This document shows positions 11,480 through 23,060 of a DNA stretch of 64,000 nucleotides, in pieces. Position 1 is the stretch's first letter; each line of letters begins with the position of its first letter. The DNA is from Aquarana catesbeiana. Taxonomy: Eukaryota > Chordata > Amphibia > Anura > Ranidae. Both the position numbers and the translations under genes were made by a program. The notes beneath the pieces are model-generated. The model did no database searches. It had not been told where the DNA came from and worked only from the letters and a program-made list of their open reading frames with translations. Where the stretch lies: NCBI RefSeq assembly GCF_042186555.1, contig NC_133324.1, positions 221,947,145-222,011,144 of the forward strand, written 5' to 3'.

Positions 11480-11640
11480 TTTCTAGCAAAATTGGTGGCC
11501 TGAGGAGTCCTTATCTAAGGGAGGGCAGTCTGGTCCAGAAGTCCCAGAGATCCGGAAAGCAGCAGATGACATCTGTTTCCCCAGGCTGTGGTCATATGAG
11601 AGGCTGCAGCTTCTGTCAGACCAGACTGAACCCAGGTCAT
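11480..11640 (+). repeat. Inverted partial copy of the MADF exon
   Basis: The + strand reads KIGGLRSPYLRE and then in the next frame a diverged match to the MADF-gene segment at about 12500-12645, which is on the minus strand. Identity is high over AGGCTGTGGT and GAGGCTGC, with scattered changes. It lies just beyond the 3' end of the MADF gene, forming an inverted duplication. Confidence 0.75.
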
Positions 11641-12832
11641 CACTCTCTTGTCTTCCTTCCGCGCTTCCTTCCACGCGGTGGCTCTGGTGGTGGAGTTGTG
11701 GCAGCAGGAGGAGGAGGAGGAGGAGGAGGATGGACCAACTCAATCACGTCGGTCTTGGGTGTTAGTTCCCCACTCACCCCCTTAGTTAGGACTTTATAAA
11801 TAAGTTGCTCACACAGGAGGCGTTGACCCTCCTGCATGCCCTGCAGTTTGGTGGCAGCCATGCAGGCAAAGGCCTCTTCAGGAGTGGGTAAGGCTTGGAG
11901 AGTCGCAGAAGCCTCCTGAATGAGCCTGAGCGCTGAATCCTGCATGGGAGTCGTCTTCCTCGCTCTTTTATATGGAAGGCGGAGGGGAGGAACCTGCGAT
12001 TCAGTCAGGCTGCGACTGGTCCCAGGCTTCTCTTGGCTTACACTTAGCCCCGCCTCCTCCTGACTGCCACTAATCCCACCCTCCTCCTGACTGCCACATT
12101 CCACAACCTCCTCCTGGCTGAGGTATGAAAAAGGGATATAGTTTTAGTTTTTTATTCATCAATCACACACAATTTTCACCTCCTGACTGTTGCAAATTGA
12201 ATGTTAACAAATATAACAGACTATCATTCTGAGCCCAGGATTTTTCATTCTTGTCCCAATTTTTTTTGCCCACTATAGTCTATTCATATGTAAAACACTT
12301 TTTGCAATCAGCAATTAGTGATCAATAATGACATCTAGTAAAGATCATTTATTTATTGACCAGAAATCTGTAGAAGAATGTTATACCTGACTCCAGCTGG
12401 GCTCCTCCACTTCTTCCTGGCTGGAAGGCCCAGGTTGGACATCGGAAGCCTCAGCTGGGGTGGAAGGAAGAGTAGAAGGAAGAGTGGAGAGGGATTCCCT
12501 GACTTCAGTGTGGTCTGACAGAAATCGCAGTCTCTCATAGTACCACAGCCTGGGGACATAAACGTCATCTGCTGCAGCTCCGGACCTCTGGGAATCTGTG
12601 ACCTTCTTGTGCTCCCTAAGATAAGTGCTCCTCAGGCCACCAAATTTGGTTTTTAATAGGGGATTGTTGCTGTGGGGACCACCGGCTTCACCAACTCCAG
12701 CAGTTTCTCCAGCGCTGCCTGCCTCTTTTGTTTATTATTATAATGAGGATGTCTCACCTGCCACAGACAGGGCAGCTCCCTGTATTTGTCTATGAACAGG
12801 GGGAGGAAGTTGTGGTCGTTGAACCCATCCAT
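11640..12832 (-). pseudogene. MADF-domain protein gene of the Harbinger element, two exons
   Basis: MADF domains bind DNA and are related to Myb/SANT folds. The ATG at 12832 begins MDGFNDHNFLPLFIDKYREL, with the MADF signature PCLWQVRHPHYNNKQKR. A one-base frameshift near 12655 separates this from KTKFGGLRSTYLREHKKV and YVPRLWYYERLRFL, the second half of the domain. A GTATAA donor follows at 12386. Exon 2 starts after an ACCTCAG acceptor at 12117 with glutamine/glutamate-rich repeats (SQEEGGISGSQEEAG) and RLPYKRARKTT. It ends in a proline run and a basic tail (RGRKRGRKTRE). Its start faces the SANT gene across 290 bp, implying a shared divergent promoter. Confidence 0.75.
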
Positions 12833-13122
12833 TTTCTCTGCAAGATACAACACAAGACAAACCCTATGGTCAGGCCAAACTCTCCTAATCTTGTTACAAT
12901 ATAGGCTTCAATTTCGAAGCAGTATAGGCCCAAGTTTAGATCTTACCTTCGTTATCACGATCGGCGCTTTCGATGCTCCTTCCTCCGCTCACAGTTCGTA
13001 CGTAATACGCACGCGTGTTACGCTTTATACACACTGCGCATGCATGTAACTCCGCCCGCCCCTGATGTTCTTTCTAGTCTATTCCCCGCCCCTTTTCGTT
13101 CTGCGCAGTGGGGGAAGAGCAC
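12833..13122. promoter_or_regulatory. Divergent intergenic region between the MADF and SANT genes
   Basis: A 290-bp spacer between two head-to-head start codons, locally rich in CG (ACGATCGGCGCTTTCGATG, ACGCACGCGTG). No TATA box is obvious. Bidirectional promoter function is inferred from layout only. Confidence 0.45.
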
Positions 13123-14427
13123 ATGGCGGATACACAGCAGGTGCGTGCTAATTATAGCAACGAGGAGGAGGAGGAGGAAAGCCCGGAGCCTGAAACGTCT
13201 GGATCCAGAAGTAGATTTAAGGCCTCAAATATGTCCTTTGGGGAGATGCTGGAGATGGTGGACATCCTGAAGAGGGCCGACTATGAGGGGAAGTATGGAC
13301 CTTACCCCAACCCCAATGTCAGAAAGGCCAAGATCATGGCGAAAGTGGTCAAAAGTCTGCACCGGCATTTCGGGGTACGTCGATCGAAAGATCAGCTCAG
13401 GAAACGGTGGTCGGACCTCAAATTATGAGAACATGAGCAGTACAGAAAGATCCGGAGAGTGCTGCAAAAAAGTAAGTAGTTGTGCTGTGTTCCTATTCTT
13501 TATGTTTATTACGTTCGTGCTGCTCCATGTGCTTTTCTTACAAGTCTACATTTTTAAATGGCAAATTTCATGTTCATGGGTACATTATTCATTCGTATCA
13601 AACATTTTTCTTTCGGCCTCTAAAACACCATTGTTTAGGCCATATGCATTTGGCCACAATTTTTATGCCCTACTTGTCAGAAACTATTTTGGTTGGGTAG
13701 ATGGCTTTGTTACTAGAATGAAATGCAAACTAGATTCTGTGTAAGGAGAGGACACTCAGCAGCTGTTTTCACATCTGGACACTGGAGCACTAGTGTGGGA
13801 CACAAGAACACCCTTTTTATTAGGGGGCCACACAGGTGCTCCAGTGTATATTATAGGGGGGGCTACATCTGTGAAGTTTGTACCAAGCAGGTAAAGTATT
13901 GAAGCTTGACAAAGGACACTGAAAATGCAACATTTTGGAACTCTGCCAAAATAGACAATTGTACCCCACTTCCAAGCAATGTTTTATATTTATAGTTCTG
14001 CCATCAAATCACTGTGTGCTAAGTATAGCATTTTTGTTTGACATAGGGGAGAAAAGACTTGGAGGGCACCCCTCATCCGAGGAGACCAGAGACCCCCCAC
14101 CTCTGGAAGAAGGGGAAATCCCCTCAACCCAAGAAGTGCAGGAGGAGGAAGATGTGGTGGAAATTGTCACCACAACAGGTGAGCGTCTGCAACCACAGAC
14201 TCAGGTAAGAGATGGATGGCGGCATATTTTTGATACCTTTTTTTTGGGTTGCTCTCTTTTTAGGTGATCGTGATGTTGTGGATCCAGATCCTTTCACATC
14301 AGAAAGTGCCCAGATCCTGATCGGGGAGATCATGGGGTGTAATTTAGAATTGGAAAACCTCAAGAAAAACATCAATGATGTTATGCAAAAAAATAAAAAC
14401 ATCATTAATGTTTTGGGGCGAGTTTAA
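13123..14427 (+). pseudogene. SANT/Myb-like DNA-binding protein gene of the Harbinger element
   Basis: Vertebrate Harbinger elements usually encode a Myb/SANT partner that binds the TIRs and brings the transposase to the nucleus. Exons are 13123-13471, 14047-14178 and 14264-14427; phases 1 and 1 match only if the GTGAGC donor at 14179 is used. Exon 1 has an acidic stretch, then a helix-rich domain (MSFGEMLEMVDILKRADYEG ... KAKIMAKVVKSLHRHFGVRR ... QLRKRWSDLKL). A TGA at 13426-13428 interrupts it, after which EHEQYRKIRRVLQK continues the domain; this looks like CpG decay of CGA. Exon 2 is acidic. Exon 3 ends in a coiled-coil-like segment (LELENLKKNINDVMQKNKNI). Confidence 0.75.
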
Positions 14428-14493
14428 AACCCCTCCCAATCCCTTTGTTTTTTTGTGTGCTCCAATGTTGAAAATGTTTGAAAGATTTGTAGA

Positions 14494-14705
14494 AAAGCCT
14501 AATTTGGAGGATGCACACAGTGTGCCAACTGCCATCACGGGAGATCAATGAACGCGTTTTGGGGGTGCAACCCCTTCCTCAATAATAAAGTAGCTGAGAG
14601 GAAGGGGTTTCTCCCCCAAAACACGTCCCTTGATCCCCCGTGATGGCAGCCAGCACATGTTGACATTGGGAAATTTGTGTGCATCTTCCAAATTTGGCTT
14701 TTCCT
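14494..14705. repeat. Foldback with ACGCGTTTTGGGGG core
   Basis: The left arm (about 14495-14580) and right arm (about 14599-14700) are imperfect inverted copies. The inner parts are GGGGGTGCAACCCCTTCCTC and GAGGAAGGGGTTTCTCCCCC; outward lie CATCACGG/CCGTGATG and TTTGGAGGATGCACACA/TGTGTGCATCTTCCAAA. A similar ACGCGTTTCGAGG core lies at 53372. Confidence 0.75.
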
Positions 14706-15056
14706 GGGGTGACTTCACCCCATCTGAACGCAATATCAAACACAGTTCCTAAATACTCATGTCTGATATTGCCTTCAAGTTCTACCAAATGTGAACTTTG
14801 TAAGTTCAAGATTTGTGTCTTTCTTGTTGGTTTTACACATGCCTGTTTTATCTTAAATGGACATTTATCTGTTTTATAATGCTACCCCAAAAATTGTTAT
14901 ACAACAAACATGTTGGTTTGTTAGAAAAACCTTTTCTAAATGCACATGTGATTGTGCAGGTATTAAAGAGATTGTTAAGCAAGAATGTGTGGATTATTGT
15001 GTCAACGCTAAAACACTTTGTTGGTAATATAATTGGTGTTTTCTGTGAAAATGGGG

Positions 15057-15145
15057 GTTATTTCCTAAGAGCAAATCCTCTTTGCACTACAAGTGCAGTT
15101 TCAGTGCACTTGTAGTGCAAAGTGTCTTTGCCTTTAGTAAATAAC
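15057..15145. repeat. Small palindromic MITE, 18-bp perfect inner arms
   Basis: CTTTGCACTACAAGTGCA (15080-15097) is exactly inverted at 15105-15122. Weaker symmetry extends to GTTATTTCCTAAG on the left and TTTAGTAAATAAC on the right. Confidence 0.85.
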
Positions 15146-15664
15146 ACCCAACAGTGCTTTGTATAAGGTTACACAATCATGCCATTTTCTGGACTCCACA
15201 CATTTCGGTCAGGGTCAGCTAAAACAAACACAAGCAGTAAATGTCCACAAAGATTTTCTTTTTTTTGCTTTTTTATTTGATAAAGGCTTCACAAATTTGC
15301 TGGCATATTGATGGCCCCCCTACCCGCAAAGAACTCCAGGTATCGTAACCGGACATCACGGGCACTCAGGGAGGGCAAGTCAGGACGGCCAATTTCAAGC
15401 GCCGTCAGTGTTGTTTCATGGATCATTCCGGCCTCAGGCCCAACTGAGCCAGCATAGTTGGCCGAATGTTTGCGTAAAAAGTTATGGAGAATACAGCACA
15501 CCAGGATTATATGATTAAGTTTATACTCCGCCATATGGATGGGTGTCAGAAATAGGCGGAACCGGCTGGCCAGGATTCCAAATGTGTTCTCCACCACTCT
15601 TCTGGCTCTGGCCAGCCGGTAATTAAAAACCCTCTGTTCCGGGGTGAGGGTCCTCATAGGGAAT

Positions 15665-17078
15665 AGATAAATAAAATACCGCGCCTATCTAGTAAGTAGA
15701 AACAGCTGCCAACACTACAGAACGACTGGGACTGTGTAGAAAATATAAACAAAAAAGTGTAGCGCTAAGGTAAGTACAGTGAAAAGAAGGTTTTGAAGCA
15801 GGGAGAGGTAAAACCACAATTTCAAGTGGCCCGTAACCTCAACTAGGTCAAAACCAGATATGTGTATACACAAACAGTGTAATAGCATCTCTTAAATCCA
15901 AACAGATTACAGTGCTCTTTCTTTTGAAAAAAGTGCAAATATACATAAAAATAGAAATAAAGTGAAAGTAAATCAACAAATGATATTCTCAAAAGTCCAC
16001 ATTTTGATAGTGATGAAATATAAAAAACTGTCCAAAATACTGGTGAGGAAGTATTAATCCCATATAGATGATAAAGACTTATTATTACAGTCCATATGTT
16101 ACAAGGTGCAGTTGAAACGGAGGGGACCCAAGGCAGATATCCTTACAATACAGAGACTCCAACTCAGAGGGGACCCAAGGCAGATATCCTTACACTACAG
16201 AAACTCAAAAAATGTAAGGTAAAATACTCTTACCAACTTCGGTGGACTCACAAGCCGTGGGCGGTGAGTCAAACGAGCTTGTACTGTCTTGTGATAAATG
16301 ACAGTATGAAGATGGATTATACACCAGAAGACGAGGAGGAAGGAGCTGAGATCATTCTGTAATGGAAGGCTGGAAGTGAGGGAAGAACACTGCACAGGGG
16401 TTATGTCCCGGCTATAGGGGGTTCTACAGACGAAACTGGTGATCGTGCAGACCTTCAGGACAGGCTCCGAGCTCTCCATTCAAGGAGGACGTCTTCTGGT
16501 GTATAATCCATCTTCATACTGTCATTTATCACAAGACAGTACAAGCTCGTTTGACTCACCGCCCACGGCTTGTGAGTCCACCGAAGTTGGTAAGAGTATT
16601 CTACCTTACATTTTTTGAGTTTCTGTATTGTAAGGATATCTGCCTTGGGTCCCCTCTGAGTTGGAGTCTCTGTATTGTAAGGATATCTGCCTTGGGTCCC
16701 CTCCGTTTCAACTGCACCTTGTAACATATGGACTGTAATAATAAGTCTTTATCATCTATATGGGATTAATACTTCCTCACCAGTATTTTGGACAGTTTTT
16801 TATATTTCATCACTATCAAAATGTGGACTTTTGAGAATATCATTTGTTGATTTACTTTCACTTTATTTCTATTTTTATGTATATTTGCACTTTTTTCAAA
16901 AGAAAGAGCACTGTAATCTGTTTGGATTTAAGAGATGCTATTACACTGTTTGTGTATACACATATCTGGTTTTGACCTAGTTGAGGTTACGGCCACTTGA
17001 AATTGTGGTTTTACCTCTCCCTGCTTCAAAACCTTCTTTTCACTGTACTTACCTTAGCACTACACTTTTTTGTTTATA
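15665..17078. mobile_element. Foldback element, 590-bp inverted arms, 14-bp target duplication
   Basis: The 14-bp TCCTCATAGGGAAT occurs at 15651-15664 and 17079-17092. Arms run 15743-16332 and 16491-17079 around a 158-bp unique spacer. They are near-identical inverted copies (for example TAGCGCTAAGG versus TAGTGCTAAGG, one change). A one-sided extra of about 78 bp lies at the left (15665-15742). Each arm itself contains a direct repeat (AGGGGACCCAAGGCAGATAT twice). Matching frames of about 88 codons on the two arms are mirror copies, not genes. Confidence 0.9.
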
Positions 17079-17575
17079 TCCTCATAGGGAATGGCCACAT
17101 AAGATGGTCCCCCAGCGCAAATGCTTCATCAGCAACGAAGACGAATGGGAGTCCTTCCACATTGTCCTCTGGAGGTGGCAAGTCCAAGCTGCCATTCTGG
17201 AGACGCCTGTAAAACTCCGTCTGAGCGATGACTCCACCATCGGACATCCGGTCATTCTTCCCCACGTCCACATACAAGAAGTCGTAATTAGCCGACACCA
17301 CCGCCAACATCACAATACTATTGAACCCCTTATAGTTGAAATAGTACGACCCCGAGTTGGGTGGTGGGACAATGTGGACGTGTTTCCCATCAATTGCCCC
17401 TCCGCAGTTAGGAAAGTCCCACCGCTGGGCAAAGTGGGAGGCCACAGTCTGCCATTCCTGTGGCGTGGAAGGAAACTGTTGAGGAAAATAATAATAATTA
17501 ATATTTTTGCACATAATCATAGCAAGCAGATTATACACAAACATTCTTGGCCAACCTCCAGATAGCATTTATTAA

Positions 17576-18430
17576 GGGGAATTTAACAACACCAAAGTAT
17601 AAGGTACACCTATCATATTCCCCCTCCCCCCTCTCATGGGCCATTTCTAACATTATGGGGGGTGGGGAAATCTTGGACAGGTAACCCTCTCCACTTCATT
17701 GAGAGATGAATGCCTAAATACAGGGTATTACTTGGAACAGCCCCTCCTTAGTTACACTATTGGCAGCCCACTGGACAGGTAAGAAGTGTCATAATACAAA
17801 GATATAAATACACATTGTACACATTTGAGGACATTTGGACATTCTGCTATTACCTGTCAAGATAATAATAGGAGATAAAAACTTTAAACACTACCATTGG
17901 AAAGTATACAGGCAGGCCCTTGCACTACATGCTTTGGGGAATTCATCCATACATCTGACCACAAAATAGATGGGTATAGTGTGTATGGGTTTGGCAAAGT
18001 CAGCAGATAGATGATTGAGGATAGATAGAGAATTGGGATCAGCTGACTTAGCAGTTGGGGGGAGGGTTAATAAAAATGATTTGGGGACACCACAAAAAAA
18101 AGCCTCTGGCACTCTGCCTGAATTTAAAGCACAAATCACATTTCTAAACATTTTAGGGGGTGTTTGGGGTAAAGCACTACTATGGAGCTGATAAAGTACA
18201 TTGTTAAGTGACTACATGAGGTGAATATAGGGCAGGAGAACATGCTGGGGAGGTAAGTGAAGGCAGATATGTATGAAGGACTAAAAAATTAATTACATAA
18301 AAAAACAGCATGCATGAGGACAAAGGGGACATTCACAGCATATTCCAATTATGGTAATTAGGGAATGAGGAAAGAAATACAATATATTATCAATCATTAA
18401 ATACAATAAAATGGGATATTAAAGGATAAA
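17576..18430. other. Intron of the Harbinger transposase gene
   Basis: It holds no coding signal. Around 17900-18160 there is text resembling the palindromic MITE at 25275 (GGCAGGCCCTTGCACTACATG). The rest is AT-rich and unassigned. Confidence 0.55.
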
Positions 18431-19704
18431 TCTTACCTTCATATACTCCTTCTGCAGGACCTGGATGATGGCAGAACAGGTCTCTGGGATAATGATCCCC
18501 AGAGCCTGGGGGGAGATGCCTGTCGAGAACTTCAAGTCCCGCAGGCTTCTCCCTGACGCCAAGTACCGCAGGGTAGCGACCAGCCTCTGCTCCGGAGTGA
18601 TGGCTTGCCTCATGCAGGTATCCTGCCTGCTAATATAAGGGGTGAGCAAAGCCAGCAGACGGTGAAACACGGGGTCCATCATCCGGAGAAAGTTCCTGAA
18701 ACCATCAGGATTATTCTCACGGATCTCACGGAGCAAAGGCATATGAGAGAACTGGTCACGCTGAAGCAACCAATTCTTGGTCCATGAACTCCTCCCCACC
18801 CTGTTCATGGACTGGACTTGTGTCAAGGTCAGGACCCCAACACCAAGCCCCCGCACAGCACGAACTCTACGAGGAGTACGTATACGCAACATGGCTAGAA
18901 AACGGTCGGCTGCTCAGAACAAAGTAACAGAACGCACTGAAGAACAGCAAGGCCTGTGAATAGCGACCTGAAAAACAGTAACGAACGAACAAGAACACAA
19001 TGACTACTTAAAGTCACGCGGAACTTGCTTGCACGCACTGAAGAGCAGATACAAACCCACAAGCACAAACTGAACCGCAGAAAATGATCTGAAAGCCACG
19101 AGTCTGAAAAAGCGCGAATCGTCTCTCACCAAACTTTTACTAACACGAGATTAGCAAAAGGAGCCCAAAAGGGTGCCGCGCTTGGTTCTGAACTGGCCTT
19201 TTCTAGTCTCGTCGTACGTGCTTGACGTCACCGCGTTGTTGGCGATCGGAAATTCCAACAACTTTGTGCGATCGTGTGTACGCCAAACACGTTTGAGCCA
19301 ACATCTGTCGGAAAAAATCCTAGGATTTTGTTGTCGGAATGTCCGAACAAAGTCTGACCGTGTGTACGGGGCATAAGAGTCAATATGGGAAAAAGGTGTC
19401 TCCACTGATGCTTTATCACCAATCCTTGTTTCCCTAAAAATCCCACATTTTCAAAATCCAATTGTCATTGGGACAGAAAGTGAGGTGAAATCTTCTGAAC
19501 AGGGGCACAGACAGCAAAAGAAATGTTACAGGGGTGATGATAACCCTTCCCTATGTTATCCAAAAAGCTTAAAAATAGATTTTTTGGCTGGAGCTACACT
19601 TAAAAAATGTACCTGTTCCAAATTACAAACAGATTCAACTTAAAAACAAACATACAGTCATTATCTTGTTTGTAACCCGGGAACCGCCTGTATACTACTG
19701 TTAA

Positions 19705-20028
19705 GAGTATATAGGGCCTGGGGGCCCCACGCCTTTTCTTTTTTTAATTTGGGTGGGGGGTTCCCCTAATATCTATACAAGACCCAAAGGGCCTGGTAAT
19801 GGGCTGGGGGTTACCCATGCCATTTTTCTCAATAATTTTCATCCATATTGCCGGGACCCGACATTACATTACAGCCGCAAGCAGTTTTAAATGACTTTTA
19901 TTCCTTTAGAGATGTCATTTTGTGCAGGGACTGTTCTAAACACGGGAAACACGCGCCACTTTACAGGCATACTATAGACACCCCCCAGGTACGATATTTA
20001 AAGGAATATTTCACTTTTATTTTTTCAC
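19705..20028. repeat. Interspersed repeat fragment (GGCCTGGGGGCCCC...)
   Basis: Non-coding stretch containing GGGCCTGGTAATGGG, CATCCATATTGCCGGGACCC and ACACGGGAAACACGCGCCAC. I recall similar text as a common frog repeat, but the family is not identified. Confidence 0.5.
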
Positions 20029-20964
20029 TTTAACCACGTCAGCCCCTTCCTGACCAGAGCACTTTTTGCGATTCGGCAATGCGTCGCTTAAACTGACAAT
20101 TGCGCAGTCGTGCGACGTGGCTCCAAAACAAAATTGACGTCCTTTTTTTCCCACAAATAGAGCTTTCTTTTGGTGGTATTTGATCACCTCTGCGATTTTT
20201 ATTTTTTGTGCTATAAACAAAATAAGAGTGGCAATTTTGAAAAAAAATGCATTCTTTTCTACTTTTTGCTATAATAAATATCCCCAAAAAATATATAAAA
20301 AAACATTTTTTTCTCAGTTTAGGCTGATACGTATTCTTCTATATATTTTTGGTAAAAAAAAAATCGCAATAAGCTTTTATTGATTGGTTTGCGCAAAAGT
20401 TATAGCGTTTACAAAATAGGGGATAGTTTTATGGCATTTTTATTAATAATTTTTTTTTACTAGTAATGGCGGCGATCAGCGATTTTTATTGTGACTGCGA
20501 CGTTATGGCGGACATGTCGGACATTTTTGACTCATTTTTGGGACCATTGTCATTTATACAGCAATCAGTGCTATAAAAATGCACTGATTCCTATGTAAAT
20601 GACACTGGCAGTGAAGGGGTTAACCACTAGGGGGCGGGGAGAGGTTAAGTATGTCATAGGGGAGTGATTCTAACTGTATTGGGGATGGGCTGTGTGTGTG
20701 TGACGTCACTGATCTCTGCTCCGATGACAGGGAGCAGAGATCCAGTGACACTGTCATTAGGCAGAACGGGGAGATGCTGTTTACGAGGCGATCGCGGGTA
20801 TGCCCGCGGCGATCAAGTCCGCGGGACCCGCGACCCGACTCACGGAGATCGCAGTGTGCGCGCACATGGCGGCAAATTCAAAGTAACGTACAGGAACGTT
20901 ACTTTGCGCAGCCGTGCCATTCTGCCGACGTATATCTACAGGAGCTGGTCGGGAACCGGGCATC
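20029..20964. mobile_element. TTAA-family MITE, subfamily B, right end missing
   Basis: The left end is TTAACCACGTCAG. It contains TTAAACTGACAATTGCGC, a Kozak-free AT core and GTTAACCACTAGGGGGCGG. It is inverted and closely related to 39032-39780 in LZTR1 intron 4. The right end stops near 20964 without the AAGTGGTTAA terminus. Confidence 0.75.
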
Positions 20965-22600
20965 ATTAAATTCACTGCTCCCTAAAAAAAAGGCCGTTTT
21001 TAAAACTTTCTTTTGCATTGATACATGTCCCCTGGGGCAGGACCCGCGTCCCCAAACCCTTTTTTAGGACAATAACTTGCATATTAGCCTTTAAAATTTG
21101 CACTTTTGATTTCTCACGTTCGAGTCCCATAGACTTTAACGGTGTTTGAATGTTCGAACTTTCGATCCGTTCGCATGTTCTGGATGCGAACCAAACCGGG
21201 GGGGGTGTTCGGCTCATCCCTAATTGCCAGTAATAATTACCCCCCACCCCCATGCAGTATTAATAAACCTCCCCCTTTCATTGGTGGTCAATGTCAGTAA
21301 TAATTAAACCCCCACCTCTTTCATTGGTTGTCAGTGGCTTTGCTGTGAACTTAGAAAGCAGCAAACATTCCAGCATGAGGCACCCTGCTGCCGATCTGCA
21401 CTGAGGTTATGCATCCTGGGTCCTACAGGACAGTCTATACCCAAATCCTGGGACTGTCCTGCAGGATCGAGGACACTTGTCAGCTATGGAATTTTTAGAC
21501 ATAAGATTCTCTATACCCTTGTCAAAAAATAGAACTCTAATATTCCTCAGATTGCTCTAATGCTGAGGGGATGATAGAGTCTTTAAAAATTCAAAAGCAA
21601 TTAGTTCATCAAGCGTGAGACTAAACAACATTTTAATTGGTTTAATTCTGCTTTCTTTTTAACCAAATTTTAATTGCAGGCAATCCTTATTTACATACAC
21701 AGCTATTTTCACCTTCTCTGCCTTTTCTCTATCTTTCCTAAAGTAATTCAGGATTCTCCTTGGTGCCTGTCTCTGCTTTCTCTTTGAAAATATATCTTAT
21801 TCTATTAGCATAACCTCAGAATAAATTCCCCTCCCCTCAAGGAGCGCTTTTCTTATCCCATTGCGGAAGTGAAAGCAGCTGTGTTTGATTTTGCTTTATC
21901 AGTCTGCCTAGTGGTCTGTCATAAACTGTTGTTATGCTTAGTCTAACCCAGTTCCATTCTGCCATCTCCTACCAAGCCTTCCTTCTATTAACTCCACTGT
22001 GCCACACACACAGCTTACAGTTTTGTACATCACTCACCTCTCCTTATTCCTCATTCCTTATGCTAGAATCTTACTCTGAAATGTTTAATTCTCAAACTAT
22101 TAATGGGGAAAATAAACTTGCTTACTCACACACTCTGTTGATTCTAAATGACAATGTGGTAGCCTTAGCAGCCACCATATCTCTATCAACATACATAGAC
22201 GAGAAAGATGCTAAACTGTAATTTAAAAAGAAATTCTATTCAAGTATGTATTCCCAACTCAGTAAAGTACCTTCTATTGCTCTCAGCTTCCTCCAACTCT
22301 CCAAATTCCTTTTTTTTTGGCTACTATGATCTAAATTCCTGTTAGAGCATAGCTACATTCATTCTCCATGGTCCCACTGTATGAAACAATGTAGCCACCT
22401 TATTTTTCCCACTCCTGAGACGGACTAGAGATTATGGACTATAGAATGTGTAGTGTGCATAGAGCAGAGTACATGACCACAACAAATGGGCACTGCTTGT
22501 ACCAAACAAGAGAAGTAACGGGGGAAAAGAGGTTTGAGAGCCCACTGAGGAGGAGGCAGGAAATCATTCACGTTATAAAACAATTTCATAAAATTGGGCA
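20965..22600. other. Intergenic stretch, no gene
   Basis: Around 21120-21230 there is repeat text (GTTCGAACTTTCGATCCG). At 21235-21345 are a few inverted units of the minisatellite at 26440-27230 (TTTCATTGGTGGTCAATG). No coding signal was seen in 21350-22600. Confidence 0.5.
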
Positions 22601-23060
22601 TTAAAGTGGAACTGTAGTCAGAAATGTAAAGTCCTCTTCCTCCACCCGCCCCTTTCCCCTTTTGGAACTTTTTTTTTTTGGGGGAGGGTATCTAGTTTTA
22701 GTAGGTACCCGCTCCCACTTCCACTCGGATTGCCTAAGTGATGCCACCGTCTTCCCTGCCCACACCCCTCTGGGACACGTCACAGGTGCCAGCAGGCTGT
22801 GGGACCATTTACACAGCGCAGCACAACTCATGCATGTGAATTGGAAAGCTAGCTGTGGATCAGCAAGGTGTTACAGCCGGCTTCCCACACTAAAGACGCC
22901 GTCATTGGGGACCTAAAGACCGGCGAAGAACCGGCCCAGATGAGAATGGCGCTGGATCCTTGGACAGGAAAGTATCCTTTTTTAAAAAGTCAGCAGCTGC
23001 AGTATTTGTAGCTGCTGACTTTTAATTTTTTTTTAACAGTGAAAAACTGCTGTAAGTATT
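22600..23060. repeat. MITE-like segment starting TTAAAGTGGAACTG
   Basis: It begins with the TTAAAGTGGAA-type end shared with 27833 and 46139, and includes a hairpin GTCAGCAGCTGCAGTA / TAGCTGCTGACT near 22990-23025. No matching right end was found; 23060-23610 shows nothing recognisable. Confidence 0.45.

Larger units (their letters stand above)
15289..18892 (-). pseudogene. HARBI1-like DDE transposase gene of the Harbinger element
   Basis: Harbinger transposases (DDE_Tnp_4) excise and insert the element. Exon 1, 18892-18437, starts MLRIRTPRRVRAVRG and contains the helical N-terminal domain (ITPEQRLVATLRYLASGRSL); its GTAAGA donor is at 18436. Exon 2 starts at 17475 after TCCTCAACAG with FPSTPQEWQTVA. 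It carries GAIDGKHVHI (catalytic D, 17389-17391), FVADEAFAL (second D, 17128-17130) and MWPFPM. There a 1.4 kb foldback (15665-17078) splits the codons. The gene resumes with RTLTPEQRVFNYRLARARRV and ENTFGIL (catalytic E, 15589-15591), then HNFLRKH, and stops at 15289. The full D-D-E set is present and no other lesion was seen. Transposition was lost when the foldback inserted, unless it is removed. Confidence 0.88.
10608..19374. mobile_element. Large Harbinger-type DNA transposon with three genes
   Basis: The ends are inverted: ATGCCCCGTACACACGGTC at 10608 and GACCGTGTGTACGGGGCAT to 19374. Sub-terminal CCGACCGTGTGTG-type repeats follow. A short non-autonomous copy with the same end sequences sits at 54548-54957. 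Genes inside are MADF-type (12832 to 11640, -), SANT/Myb-type (13123-14427, +) and HARBI1-like transposase (18892 to 15289, -). A target duplication could not be resolved. All three genes carry lesions, so this copy is not autonomous. Confidence 0.85.
10487..19694. mobile_element. MITE with TIR TATACAGGCGGTTCCC, split by the Harbinger element
   Basis: The left end at 10487-10502 (TATACAGGCGGTTCCC) is inverted at 19679-19694 (GGGAACCGCCTGTATA). Only about 120 bp at the left (10487-10607) and 320 bp at the right (19375-19694) belong to this MITE. The remainder is the Harbinger insertion. The transposon family is not recognised. Confidence 0.75.

Noticed and set aside
16096..16727. Two similar frames of about 88-90 codons on opposite strands
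   Set aside because: They are the two arms of one foldback element, so the similarity comes from the inverted repeat and not from a gene pair.
21934..22221. 95-codon + strand frame in the intergenic region
   Set aside because: No recognisable domain, no splice context and low-complexity serine/leucine content; consistent with chance.
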